Assembly: GCF_905404315.1 (NCBI RefSeq)
Contig: NC_066287.1
Location: 3,596,001 to 3,660,000 of the forward strand
From: Leptidea sinapis
Taxonomy: Eukaryota > Arthropoda > Insecta > Lepidoptera > Pieridae
DNA length: 64,000 nt
Direction of reading: 5' to 3'
The notes below the pieces were generated by a model. The model ran no database searches, had not been told where the DNA came from, and saw only the letters and a program-made list of their open reading frames with translations. Position 1 is the stretch's first letter, and every line of letters starts with the position of its first letter. Shown one piece after another: positions 22,701 to 34,700 of the stretch. The position numbers were made by a program, and so were the translations under genes.

Positions 22701-25700
22701 CCCTTTCCAGTTTTGCACAACACGCCACTGACTTGCATGTCAAGCAACATTCTTCTACGTAGAATCAAACTATGAAATGAATTTATTTAAAACGATGTCC
22801 CTTGTAAAACCGCGAACTCACCACACTAACTCTGATATAGGACTCCCGCATGGTCCGAATCTAGTCGGTAGATACCAGCTACGATAAACCGTGTAAGAAA
22901 TATAATTGCTAATGGAATGAAATTCCTTGTGCATTTTGAAGGACGATACGACAACATCTTTAAAAAACTTGTACATTTGTCTAAAAGACCGCCAACGCTC
23001 CTGTGGTTCCTCTGGTGCAACAAGAGGATGTGGGCGGCGGTGAATGACTTAACATTAGTAACCCGTATACTCCTTTGTCCTCTTCTACGTAAATAACAAA
23101 ACTCATTTGTACGGAAATCCAGTATACTGTAACTTTGTCTAAAAATGTTTCGCGTATTTGCCCTAAAATTGTCTGTGTAATATTCCAGGAGCCTCGAACC
23201 AACAATGTTCTACACCAGTTCCCGTTGCACAGGATATCTTACTGCGCAGACGACAAGGGTGCCAAAAAGTACTTCTCCTTTATTGCTAAAGGTAATATTC
23301 AAATTCGGCCTCATATAGATTAGATATAGAGTACTGTTCTCACCTCTGGGTGGGGACCAGTACCAGCTTCTTCCATTTGACCGCATACAACAAAGAGCGG
23401 CTCAAATCATCGACGATCAATTCAGCCCCGATCGGCTTGATTCTTTGGCGTTGCGTTGAGATGTGGATTATCTCTGCATCTTCTACCGCATTTATCACGG
23501 AGAGTGCTCAGAGGAGTCATTCTGGTTGATACTATAAGCAGAATTCCACCAACGGACATTACGTCAAAATGCTGACCCGTATCATAGTCTGGCATTCGAC
23601 CGCCGCGTGTTTTGCAAGAAATTTCTTGCCACGCACAGCCACTTTTAAACGATACGATTTCGATCATTTGGCGTTGCGTAGAGAAGTTGCTTCAGTGTTT
23701 TCTACCGCACTTATCATGGGGAGTGCTCCGAAGAGCTGTTTGATCCGATTTGTTTGACACGCCAAAAATTAAGGTATCATCTCCCCCATCTGGATATGTG
23801 GCGCTCCTCCACACTGCGAAAGGAATTTTATTCGAAGGTACGACCAAGCTGTGGAATGGGCTTCCTTGTTTTGTTTTTCCAGGACGATACGACCTCCAAA
23901 ACAATGCGTACACCTTTCTCAAAGGCACGCAACGCTCCTGTGATTCCTCTGGTGTTGCAAGAGAATGTGGGCAGTGGTGATCACTTAACATCAGGTGACC
24001 CGTACGCTCGTTTGTTCTCCTCTTCCATAACAAATAATCACAACAGATCACATTTTGTCGCAGTGAAACATGGCTATCCGGAACTGTACTAAAGCCGCGT
24101 TACCTACCACAAACATAACCATATTGTAATAATCTCTACAGGTAGCAGCCCTGTGAACGGAATGAACGGGCACGACAGCGGCGCGGAGAAACATGAATGT
24201 TTTGTATTTATATCCACCAAGCTGGCGGCGGAAATAACCCTTACCATCGGCCAAGCGTTCGATCTCGCATACAGGTACGTAACATATATTAATTTCATTA
24301 TGATAAGAGTGATGAGGTGTGAGAGAGAGATTCGTAACAGAACCAAAGTCACCGACACAGCCTAGATGATTGCTTAACTGAAGTGGCAGTGCGCAGGGCA
24401 TAAAGCTCGAAGGACAGATGGCTGGTGGGGCAGAAGTCCTCAAATGGCGACCACGTATCGGAAGACGCAGTGTTGGTAGGACCCCCACAAGATGGACCGA
24501 CGATATCACCGGAATAGGTTGGATTAGGGCAGCTCAGGATCGATCGCCGTGGAGATCTTTGGGGAAGGTCTTTTTCATTATATAATTAATTAGGACCCTA
24601 ATATGTAAGTGCTGAGGTTGAGCAGGTATCAAATGTAAAGTAGATCCTATAGACGGAGCCGCAACCTGACAGTTGATCAAGACATACCAAGATTTACAAT
24701 CGATGTGACACTCGGACGGTTGGCTCAGTTGGTATCAGCGCTCGAACGGAACCATATTTTGAATTTTGGTTAAAAATTTAATATGTATAATAATTAATCC
24801 CACAAATGAGGGATGTTACTTTAAAATACCAAATTGACAACAATAACAATTAGCTTCAGTCATAATGATTGTAATTTCCAGGCGATTCCTGAACGACAAT
24901 GGCAAATACATCGAGATACAGAAGTTAACATTACAGAACAAGAAACTCGAGTTACAAATGAATCTCTACAAGAATCGTCTACAGGTTTGTTGTAGAAAAA
25001 TATACTTTTGGACTCCTTCCACTTTTTATAGGTAGTCATTGGCTCAAACAAATACATCTGTCTACGTGCCGTTAATAATCTGTGGTTGACAGATGTCAGA
25101 AGAGACTAAACATTCTCACGAGTTGAAGTCTCTAGTTTTAAATGTATATGTATGAAGGTCTATAATAAATGTCATCCCTTTTATTTCTGTTGTGTTTTCC
25201 ACGGACACACGATATACATGCGTCAACAAATCAGAGGGCCACTGCCCACCTACCTCCCGAAAAACAGGGTACAAAAGGGAACTTACCATTACCAGTAAAA
25301 AATCGTCCTACGCAACAAGGGAGTAAAATAGACCACCTGTTTGCCCGAGCCAAAGACATGCGGTTTGAAATAGTCTTCTTCCATCTCTAGATACTTAACA
25401 TACTCTGTTTTGTTTCAGGAGTTGTCAAAAATAACATACAAAGACGATCTGTCGGCGTACTTATCTCGCAACAACATAACCGATATCACAGACTTCAAGC
25501 CGCCACAAGAGCTAGAGACACAGATCTCATCTCTCACTCTAGCCAACGGCTTCGGCGCTGTCAACGGGAGCAAGACGAACGATTGTGGTGAGTTACGCCT
25601 TTTAATAGAAGTGTATTACAGCCTAGCGAAACTCTCTAAGATAAAAGCTATTCACTCGATTGTATGTAACGTGCAGTCATTGATAGATTGACAGATGACG

Positions 25701-28700
25701 GCCATAATCCTGTAAAAAACGGAGATAGCCGAAATCCACTGCGTTTTAAACAACTGTTCGCTTTCAAACTTAGATTGATCCATATTTCTTCGCCAATCAC
25801 CATACTGTAATTACTACTATTTCAAACTTAAGTCAATCTGTCAGTCAATATCAATTTTTACTCAGGCAGTCCAGCCTCTTATTACGTAGTATTTACGTCC
25901 TCTTTGGTGTATTAGTCAATTATTATTCCTTTACTCCAGTACGTCACGAATCATCTTGTTTTACTTACCAATGAGTAGCACTTTAAGACATCACAACAGG
26001 GCTAGGCATTCATCAAAGTAGGTAGGTACTTACCATGTGCATACTGACAGCTTAATGACATGCAGATCGTATTCTGAGTGTACTCAAAAATCAGTGAACT
26101 TTCACAGTGAAACTTCACGCTCATCACGTTGATGTCTGGCATTCTACTACCGTTTTGCCTGATTTTTTATGTAAGCGGAGGACAAAAGAGCGTACAAGTC
26201 ACCTGGTGCTAAGTGATCACCGCTGCCCACATTCACTTGCAATACCAGACGAATCATAGAAGCGTTGCCGGCTTTTTAGTGTACGCTCTTTTTTTATGGG
26301 TATCGAGCCGGAAACACCGCACATGGAAGCTCATTTCACAGCTTGGTTGTACGTTGAAGAAAGTTCCTTGCAAACCAACCACACTATTGAGAAATGCCAC
26401 AATCCAGATGGTGGGGATGATAATTATCCTAATTGGCGTGTCGTGCGAAGGTAGAATTTGGCGACAGGGATCGTGTCAAACAGCTTTTCGGAAAACTCTA
26501 GTATTGGATGTAATAATACAATTCGGGGATCTTTACAGGGCATTTCAGATTCCCCGGTGGAGAAACTGGGGAGACCACATCGAACCGTGATAGATACAGG
26601 TTATCTGTTACTGAGCCAGATATTGACTGTAATGTTTTTAATCCCAGGTGGTGATGCGATGTCGAATAATTCAAGCGACACGTTCAACTCGAGTAACGAC
26701 AATAATCTGCTGCTGTCCACTCCACCGCCGACGTACAACGGAAAAACAGGGTGAGTCATCACTAAAGCTAAAATCATCATTATCATCATCATAATTTTAG
26801 CCGAAAGACGTCCATTGCTGGACAAAGGCCTCCCCAAATATAGCTATGACGATCGGTCTTGTGCTGCCCTTCCAACCTATTCCGGTGATCTTAACAAGAT
26901 CGACGGTCTATCTTGTGGGGGGCCTACTAACACTGCGTCTTCTTGAGGACTTTACTGTCCCAACAGCCATCTGTCCGTCGAACTATGTGCCCTGCCCACT
27001 GCCACTTCAGTTTCGCAACTATCTGGTGTACTCCGAACTTCTCAAATCGAAGCGAGTTAAATATTCCATTAATTGCAACTCTGTTGTAAAGTTAATTACA
27101 TTATGGGCAACTTGGATATAGAATTGTTTTTAAAAAAGTTTAGTAACATAAAAAACTTATAATACCTACTACTCGGCTAAGTCGAGTTAGTAAATCTTTT
27201 GTGGGGCGATGTATATGCTTTACAACAAGATCCCAGAAAATGTTCAATACAAATGTATTACTTTAATCAAAAGAACTGTTAAAAAATATTTGTGTGGTAA
27301 TAATGTTACTATAAAATAATTGACTTTCTTAATGATCCTACAGATTGGGTATATTTTTATAGAAAAAACGAAGCCCACTGATTTTCTTGCGACCGTTCTC
27401 AGGTCTGACGCATACTTTTTCGAATTAGTGATAGTTTTTGAATTTCAGTAAATGATATAACATCCTATTTTGAATAAAAATATTTGAATTTGAATACACA
27501 TCACTGTCTCAAGTCCGAGCGCTAAGGGGAAGGAATTTCGTACGTTGACCTTTTATTACCTGTCCCTGTCACTCCCGTGTAAATATAATGCGTCTCGCTC
27601 GCACAGATGCAATGACCCACTGATTGTAAATATTTTAAAGTGCGTGGAAGTGACAAAGACACGTAATAACAGGTGAACGTACGAAATTCCTCCTGGTTAG
27701 CGACCGGAATTTAATAACCATTACCCGGAACTAAGCAAGGCGTCTTTTAACCGTCGATTTTGTTTTCAGAAAACACTTTGGCGAGTTGTCAACGAACAAG
27801 AATCCCTCTGTGGGGACGAAACTTGAAGGACTTCTAATGAACTCCGATTCTGATAGTGGTATGTATCTGTTACTGATGAGTGTGGTCCACTTTATGGTAA
27901 CTGAAAACAGAAGTCATGCATTGCAGTTGTCTACAGTGCTGTTTTCGATGATCTATTTTCCACGTTGAAGCATTGTTTGCAATCTTCCTTGCGTAGGCCA
28001 GTTCTACTTGGCTTTTTTTTTATTGAAAAGGAGAATAAACGAGCGTACGGACGCCTGTGGTATCTAGTTGGAGCGCAGCGGAGACCAATCCTTAATCTAA
28101 GGTTTTACTCTTAATTTAAATCTAAATACTCGAGCCAGTCTCGAACAATGTGTGACATTGACGTGCCATATTATGTTCTGTTAAAATTTGCTAATAATTG
28201 AAATTAGAATGCCGGATTGCCTAATATAACTTTGTAGAAATAATACTACAAGAAATAAGAACTGGGATCACAGATCATCAGTAAGTATTTTATTCATTTC
28301 AATATTAAAGAACACGAGGCGTATGTCCCAAAATTTGAAAGATGCCATTGAATGTCCAGATGCCACGCACACAAGCATCTAATAGTTGCCGTAATAAAAA
28401 AGCTATTATTCTTAGGTAGTGCGGTATCTAGTTGGAGCGCAGCGGAGACCTATCCTTAATCTCAGAGTACAAAAACCCGCTGAGTTTGTTGCGCCCGTTC
28501 TTCTCAAGTCTGAGGCATTCATTTTGGAATGGGTGGTAGTTTTTTGACTTTCAATAAGTGATGTCACATCCTATTTTGAATAAAAATATTTGATTTTGAA
28601 TACATAGTACAGTTTTAATACTGTTTCATAATATGTAAAAGTAGTTTTGCTTATGTTAATATTATGTGCTCGTTTCAGCTGTTAATTTTGTTAATTTATT

Positions 28701-31700
28701 TCCAGATTTTGATCCTCGCGCGTTTGAAACGGAGCCAACCAATCGAGTTACGTCGACCTCGATCGAGAACCCCCTCACCCCGCCACCGCCGCTGCGTAAG
28801 TTACACTCCTGCTGAACGTCCTGTTCATCTTGTCCTTTATTTTCATAAAAAATAATGTAATTTATACGTCTAGATAGAGTCTCTCGCTACTAGACAACCG
28901 ATGAAAACGTGAAAAATTATCTCTTACACTCGCGATTTGTATGACACTTTGTGTTAGTGTGCGTGCATTGCTCAAAGCACAGGTAAACTGTAAACTCAAG
29001 TTAGTTCGACGTTTTCACAGATGTATGACAGCTATCTAGACATACACATGATCTTAGAACCCAGGCTGAAAGTCATCTATCATAAACATACTTTATACCT
29101 CCAGTCTGTCTGTATGTGGTTTATAAAAGAAATCATAAGTAATTCGACTGTAAGGATACTTAATAATGGATATTATTAAATATCTATAATGGATATAAAA
29201 TTAAATTAAATTTCTTTATTCATTTAGGTACAATTTGTACTCTTATTAAAGTCAACTTTGATGCCATCAGTTTTAGACTGACTTTCAAGAAACCTTGTTC
29301 TGAAAAGTACCGGCAAGAAACTCAGCAAGTTTTCTCCTCCCTTATATTATATATATTTATGTCGGAGAAGCATTGTTCTCGTTGACACCGTCATTAGTGG
29401 TTGGGGACTTAGTGGGCGTCATCAGGGTAAAATGCAAGCACAAAACACGATGATCTCAGTTTTACACTATTTTAATTTTAATTTAAACAATATTTTGTCA
29501 CTTCACAATATTGTTTAAATTTTTCTTCATTTTACTTTTTCTTTTCTTTCTTTCTCTATTACTTGAATGTCTCCTCAAAATGTCGGCCTCGCCCAAGTCA
29601 AGATGGCGCCTTGACCCCGCTCGAGGCTCGTGCTGTTCCCTGATTGGTCGTTACGCAAATTAAAATATTCCTAACTTTCCTGTTTCCATGGAAACAACAA
29701 TCAACCCGACTCATACCTTCCTCCGACATATATATATTATATAACGGAAGTACTGTTACATGATGTTTGGATTTTAAATGAAAGACAAAAAGGAAGACCT
29801 AAGTCTGCAGATAGGTACCTATATAGATTTATAATGAATAAAACATACATTGTAGGTCTTATCGATTATAAATCCATACTACAGTTCAAAGAGGATGTAA
29901 ATACTCGGTAATAAGAGTCGGCACTGCCTAAGTAAATATTTAAACTTAGTTTAGTATGAAACGTGCAGTCATTTGACGTAAGTTTGAAATAGTAGTACCT
30001 AATATGGTATTGGCCACGAAGTATAATTCGGCTAAGTTTGAAAGCGAACAGTTGCCATAGTAGATTTCCTTTTTTTTTTTATAAAATTATAGCCGTTATC
30101 TGTCAATCTATCAGTGACTGCACGTTTCATACAATCGAGTGAATCGTTTCTTTCTTAGAGTTTCGCTAGGCTGCTACAGTTTCACTAGCGGTGCCGAATA
30201 TAAGCGAAGAACCTTAATATTAAAATAGTCTGTACCCCCTTATTCATAATGGTCCGCTAACTTTAAACCGCCGCTAAGGAGTGTTTTTTCTCATTCTGAC
30301 TTACGTCAATAGAAGAACACAGAGTGCGAATTAACAATGCTTTAAGTTAGCAGACTATTATAAATAAAGGGGTAAGAGTTTGAAATATGTATGTGTGAAT
30401 CGCCCGTGAAATAGGCTAAACGTATTTTTTTTGCAATAGTAAAAATAGGTCATATTTTTACGAGTATTCAACTTTTAAAAAATTGTTTTATTGAATGAAT
30501 AAATATTTATCTCGACTTTTTTACAGTTGCCCCGCCGCCAAAAACCGCAAAGCGCCACAACACACCGACTCAACAACAAAACACCCAGATAAACAACGAC
30601 ATATTCGGCTCGACGCCATTTTCTATTCCGAGTGGAATTCCCGCGCAAAACCAACCCATACAAGCTGTCAACGCCAAACCGAACTATGACATTAGCGACT
30701 TCAACCTCCAAACGTCAGTCTTCAACTCGTCAAATGGAATGAACGGAATGAATGGATACGACCCGTTTGACACGCAGAAGGCGAATAATATATTTGGGAA
30801 TGGCTTCGGGAATAACTTCAACGGTTTTGGCAACTTAAGCGAGAAGCCAGCTGTTGTGTTGGACAGCGGTTTCAACGGGTTCCTAGACAAAACCATTTCG
30901 GATATGAAGGTTAGTTAATAACAATGTTGTAAAAAATCTGTTGAAGATGTAAAAATGTTAATATGAAACACTAAGTAGCGACATTGGAATGAAGTTACTA
31001 GATATTGAAACTATACTAACTCCACCCCTAAAATGGCCGCTTTATTCTTTTTTATTATTTAGTCTTTTTATACTTAAATATATTCGAACACAGAACCCTT
31101 CTTATAGACCAGTTGATCTCTGAGGCTGAGATCTATATACTCAGACTTTACTTTCGTAAAACTTAGCTGAGTGTGATAAAACGCGAACTCGGCTTTGGTA
31201 TCGGGCTGTCTTAGCTAACACTCAACATAAATTCAGTTGTCAAATGACTGAAAACGAAATCAAAAATTACCCTGAGATTATACTCAGCTTAGTTTTAGGT
31301 AAGTAATGTCCGAGCAAAGTAAAATAGCTGATTGTCCCTCCAGGAGTGGGTGCTCCCCTCTGGATCATATTCATTGTTCAATCTCTCTCTCTTTGCTGCC
31401 GCCAGCAGCCCTGGTCGAAACTGAGACAAAAATATGCGCCGTTTATCGTGGACATCTGTTACTCTGCTATCTGCAATGTCTGTCACATATAACAATTATG
31501 TCCACATTTTCCAAGCAAACTTATAAACAGTGAGTAATAAATTTAACATAAATTATTAAGCGAAAGCTCGTCAACCGCAGATGTCTGCCTTTATCTTCAC
31601 AGATTGACATTTATTACCTACATTTTCTATGGTCCTGATATTCTCCTCGGCTTAGGCTTGGTTCTACGGACCATCCCATTTAAGAACATCTCCGTCCTAT

Positions 31701-34700
31701 GTTGGGAATGATAGAGTTAATAGAATAATAATGGACAGAGTTAACTCCTTAAATAATTCCATATTTTTCTATAATATTATGATAGTTTTTTGCTTAAGGT
31801 AGACACACACTTTCAATATTTTATGAAAAATTTGTCGTTTATTTTATTTTATTTTATTTCTTAGGGACAACAAACAGTTCACACAATACATTTTACAATT
31901 TCAAATTAAAGTAGATATTAAATTAATTTTAGTGAGAACCCACACCGTTATCCACAGGTTAATTTTATAGTTACTGGTATCTTACATGATGAATAACAAA
32001 GTTTAACATTAATTAAAGAAATATTTACAAACATAAAGAGGAAAGAAATATAAAATTAGATGTCTTAAAACTAAGTTATTTACAAAATTTACTTTATATT
32101 TAAACAAAAGAGTTACCTAATGCGATTTTATATGTATAAAAAAACTATATATATATATATATTAATCCAGTTCACTTAAAATATCATAAACTTGCTTTTT
32201 AAATTTTGGTTTTGTTGAAAAGAAAATGTCAAGGTCATTAAAAAGTCTGTCATGTGTGTCGACTAATCTGTGTAGTGGGGCGCGACCGCCAGCGTGCGTG
32301 CGGTAGCGCGGCGTGTGAAATAGCCGCTGCGTGCGCACCGCCCGCCTATATGCTATGCGTGGAACTGCGTAATTAAGTTTATTGTTTAGTTCTATGCAAT
32401 CATATATATTGTGACAAATATTGTACAATGTCATTGCACCCAAAAGAGTACGCCGATTGCGTAAGCTAAGAAGTTTATAAATTTCAAGCAATTGACTGTA
32501 CGTTCGTTTCGTACGCCCATATTGGATATCAATTCTACTAAGGAATTTACTTTGTATTCTCTCCAAAGTGTCAGCATATTTATTAAATAAGGGGTTCCAT
32601 ACTGGTGTGGCATATTCTACTTGGGAGCGTATAAGTGTTGTGTACAATATTAAAAATGTTGAGGGACGCTTAAAGTCACTGCATGACCTCATGACGAAGC
32701 CGAATAATCTGAGCGCTTTATCTCTGATGGTACTTATGTGTTGATCTAGATGCAGTTTCGAGTCTAATAGAACTCCCAAATCCTTAATTAATGAAACGCG
32801 CTTTACTATAGAGTCAGATAGCTTGTAATTATTTGTTATAACGTTTTTATTTTTTGAAAAAGAGATGGAATAGCATTTGTCAAAATTAATTTTCAATTTA
32901 TTGCGATGGCAGAAAAGGATAAATCTATTTAGGTCCTGCTGAAGTAGGTCGACATCAGACTCATTGCTAATACTTCTATAAATTTTTAGGTCATCGGCGT
33001 ACATTAAGAACTGTGAGTTCTGGAAACAATTTTTTATGTCATTAATATATATAACGAACAATAAAGGACCTAAAATGGATCCCTGTGGGACCCCAGAAGT
33101 TGTGTTTACTATGATATCTGATTTATAACCATTAATTACAACTACCTGGCTTCTACGAGTTACGTAAGAGGAGAACCATCTGAGTAGATTTCCTCTGATA
33201 CCATTAAAAGCTATTTTATTGAGAAGCAGTTCGTGGTCCACTTTGTCAAAGCATTTTTGAAAATCAGTATATACAGCATCGATTTGCACGCGATGGTCCA
33301 AATGCTCAAACAAATAGTTCGTAAAAATTAATAGGTTAGTAGTTGTGGATCTACGTTTCACAAAACCATGCTGTTCAGGGATTATCACACTGTGTAGACT
33401 AGGATAAATAATGCTGTGAACCAGGGTTTCAAAAACTTTTGATATTAAAGAGAGTATCGAAATAGGTCGGTAATTTTCGATATTTTGCTTATCGCCACTT
33501 TTATGAACTGGTGTTATATATGCTTGCTTCCAGATATCTGGAAACAAGCCATTTTTTAAACAATTGTTGAATAATATATGAAGCGGTTTTGTCAGAGATC
33601 TAGCTGTAGACTTTAAAAATATAACAGGCAAACCATCCGGTCCTGGCCCCTTAGACTCGTCTAGGTTGCTTAGTGTTTTAGTGATTGATGTCATCGAGAT
33701 TTGTATCTCCGTTATGAGAGTGGAATTATCAGCAAGGGTAGTGTTCGGCAGCCAGTTGTTAGTGTCTAAGGTTGAAGGTTCGTAGACTGAGTGGAAGAAT
33801 GTGGCAAACAAATTACATGTATCAATTGGGACGTCAGAGGTACTATTCTTGTAATACATGTTGGCAGGTATAGCACTCGTATTTTTACGCTTAGATATGT
33901 AAGTCCAAAAATTTTTTATATTTTTGGTGATATTTTCCTCGATTAATTTAATATGATTAAGATAACATTTGTTGCACTCCTCTTTGAACCTGGTTCGATA
34001 TAGAGAAAATATTTCGTAATCGCAAATGTTATTGTATGTTTTCCATTTTTTCCAGGCTTTTTCTTTGTTCTTATAAATATGTACTAAGCCTGGGGAAAAC
34101 CAGTAAGGAAACTGTGTAGACTTATAACGGACTGTAGGGATATGCGATCTAATTATATCATAAATCAAATTATAAAACCTACGCACAGCCATATCCGTAT
34201 CAATGTTGCATAGCTCGATAGACCAATCAATTTTATTCAGTGCTGTATTTATAGTGTCATAATTAGCAGCCTTATAGTTAAATTTAAGCATAGTAAGACG
34301 TTTCATAATTTCATAACTAACGTTCAATTTTATATTTACGTTGAATGAGGGGTGGTAGTTATCTGGTGGTAATAGGTAGCCACACGGTTGGACCCAACAC
34401 TCTTGATTGGATATGCATAAGTCAAGTATGCGTCCAATATTATTTTTAATATCATTAAATTGTCGTGAGTCAGATAAAGCCATAAATTCAGTTAAAATGT
34501 CACCGGTTTTGCTCGTGCATATTCCTAGCATGCCACAACTATTGGAATCACTGTATATCCATTGCACATTAGGTAAATTATAGTCACCTAGTATGTAGAA
34601 TGATTCAATGTTGTTTTGTACTACTATATTACGCAGTGTTTCAAAGTGCATAGCATAAAAGTCTTCAGTAGTATTTGGTGGTACGTAGGCTGCGCTAATT

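Larger units (their letters stand above)
20486..23188 (+). other. ced-6 intron 3
   Basis: Besides the S1 copy, the S3 repeat at 21420-21790, a SINE body fragment at 22640-22682 and an L1 tail at 22920-23100, it holds AT-rich sequence with no gene. The ORFs at 20754-21554 are shadows. Confidence 0.6.

Noticed and set aside
24048..24509. A 153-residue - strand protein overlapping ced-6 exon 5
   Set aside because: It is antisense to a confirmed exon and an RTE fragment, with no features of its own.
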